The position numbers and the translations under genes were made by a program. Under the pieces are notes generated by a model. That model worked only from the letters and a program-made list of their open reading frames with translations. It made no database searches and was not told the DNA's origin. DNA of 7,275 bases. It comes from JAIRVZ01 sp031553755 (GTDB lineage: Bacteria > Bacteroidota > Bacteroidia > Bacteroidales > Azobacteroidaceae). The DNA is taken from contig JAVBKZ010000055.1 of assembly GCA_031553755.1 (NCBI GenBank), positions 1-7,275 of the forward strand, in the 5' to 3' direction. Positions 7,052 to 7,275 of the stretch are shown here, in pieces (within the stretch, counting starts at the first letter, position 1; each line of letters starts with the position of its first letter).

Positions 7052-7275
7052 ATGAAAAAAAATAGAAATGGATTTAGATTTAACTGGAGTGAATATTTTA
7101 TCTGGCTGATAATTGCCGCTTTAATGACTGTAGGAATTAGGTGCATAAATAAAAAATTCCATTTATGGAACGATGATTCTTTTCTGGGATTGGTAATTTT
7201 TGGCATTTTGATAGGTATTATATCCGGTTTGACTCAATATGCTTTTAACCGGTTATGGGAAAGATACAAAAAAAA
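7052..7275 (+). CDS. Small membrane protein, partial at the window end
   Basis: An ATG at 7052 opens a frame of 74 complete codons that is still open when the window ends. The protein starts with a basic segment (MKKNRNGFRFNW). Two predicted membrane helices follow (about 14-31 and 44-63), with a charged tail (NRLWERYKK). The two charged flanks and short loop suggest a real membrane protein rather than chance. I do not recognise the family. It lies 66 bases after the HlyD gene on the same strand; that gap is almost pure A/T (including a near-palindrome at 7002-7016) and shows no good terminator or promoter. By position it could be a self-immunity or accessory protein of the peptide system, or the first part of a larger membrane protein such as a sensor. 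The role is a guess. Confidence 0.6.
   Translation, partial: MKKNRNGFRFNWSEYFIWLIIAALMTVGIRCINKKFHLWNDDSFLGLVIFGILIGIISGLTQYAFNRLWERYKK

Noticed and set aside
7018..7206. Minus-strand frame at the right end
   Set aside because: The + strand frame from 7052 has a coherent two-helix membrane protein pattern and follows the operon direction. The minus frame is Phe/Leu-rich, as expected opposite A-rich DNA.

Overview
The window looks like a low-GC Bacteroidota chromosome, most likely Bacteroidales or a relative. The reasons are the AT-rich, A-rich translation starts without clear Shine-Dalgarno sites, a GG-type natural-product leader typical of Bacteroidales peptides, and a secreted S41 peptidase next to a C39-peptidase ABC transporter and an HlyD-type adaptor. 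This assignment comes from protein style, not from a marker gene.

All supported genes lie on the + strand and read as one biosynthetic and export locus for a ribosomally made, post-translationally modified peptide (RiPP). From left to right: about 230 bases of upstream DNA with no convincing gene (1-234); a 116-residue precursor with a 34-residue leader ending in Gly-Gly (235-585); a 135-base gap holding a long imperfect inverted repeat and a possible 34-codon mini-ORF (586-720); a radical SAM/SPASM peptide maturase (721-2007); a secreted S41-type serine peptidase (2014-3462); a peptidase-containing ABC exporter (3459-5684); an HlyD-type membrane fusion protein (5681-6985); and the start of a small two-helix membrane protein cut off by the window end (7052-7275).

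Likely flow: the leader directs the precursor to the radical SAM enzyme, which modifies the core. The exporter's C39 domain cuts after Gly-Gly, and the ABC/HlyD pair moves the core out, presumably with a TolC-like outer-membrane protein encoded elsewhere. The S41 peptidase may trim the product or act on another extracytoplasmic target. The last four complete genes are tightly packed (a 6-base gap, then two ATGA overlaps), which supports co-transcription.

The most unusual parts are the precursor core and the precursor-maturase gap. The core is long (82 residues), has an N-terminal Trp/Cys cluster, and carries a recurring P-x-D-T motif with different codons in each copy. The gap holds the inverted repeat, which could be a miniature mobile element, an RNA control structure or a tiny gene. 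No RNA gene, CRISPR array or transposase was seen.
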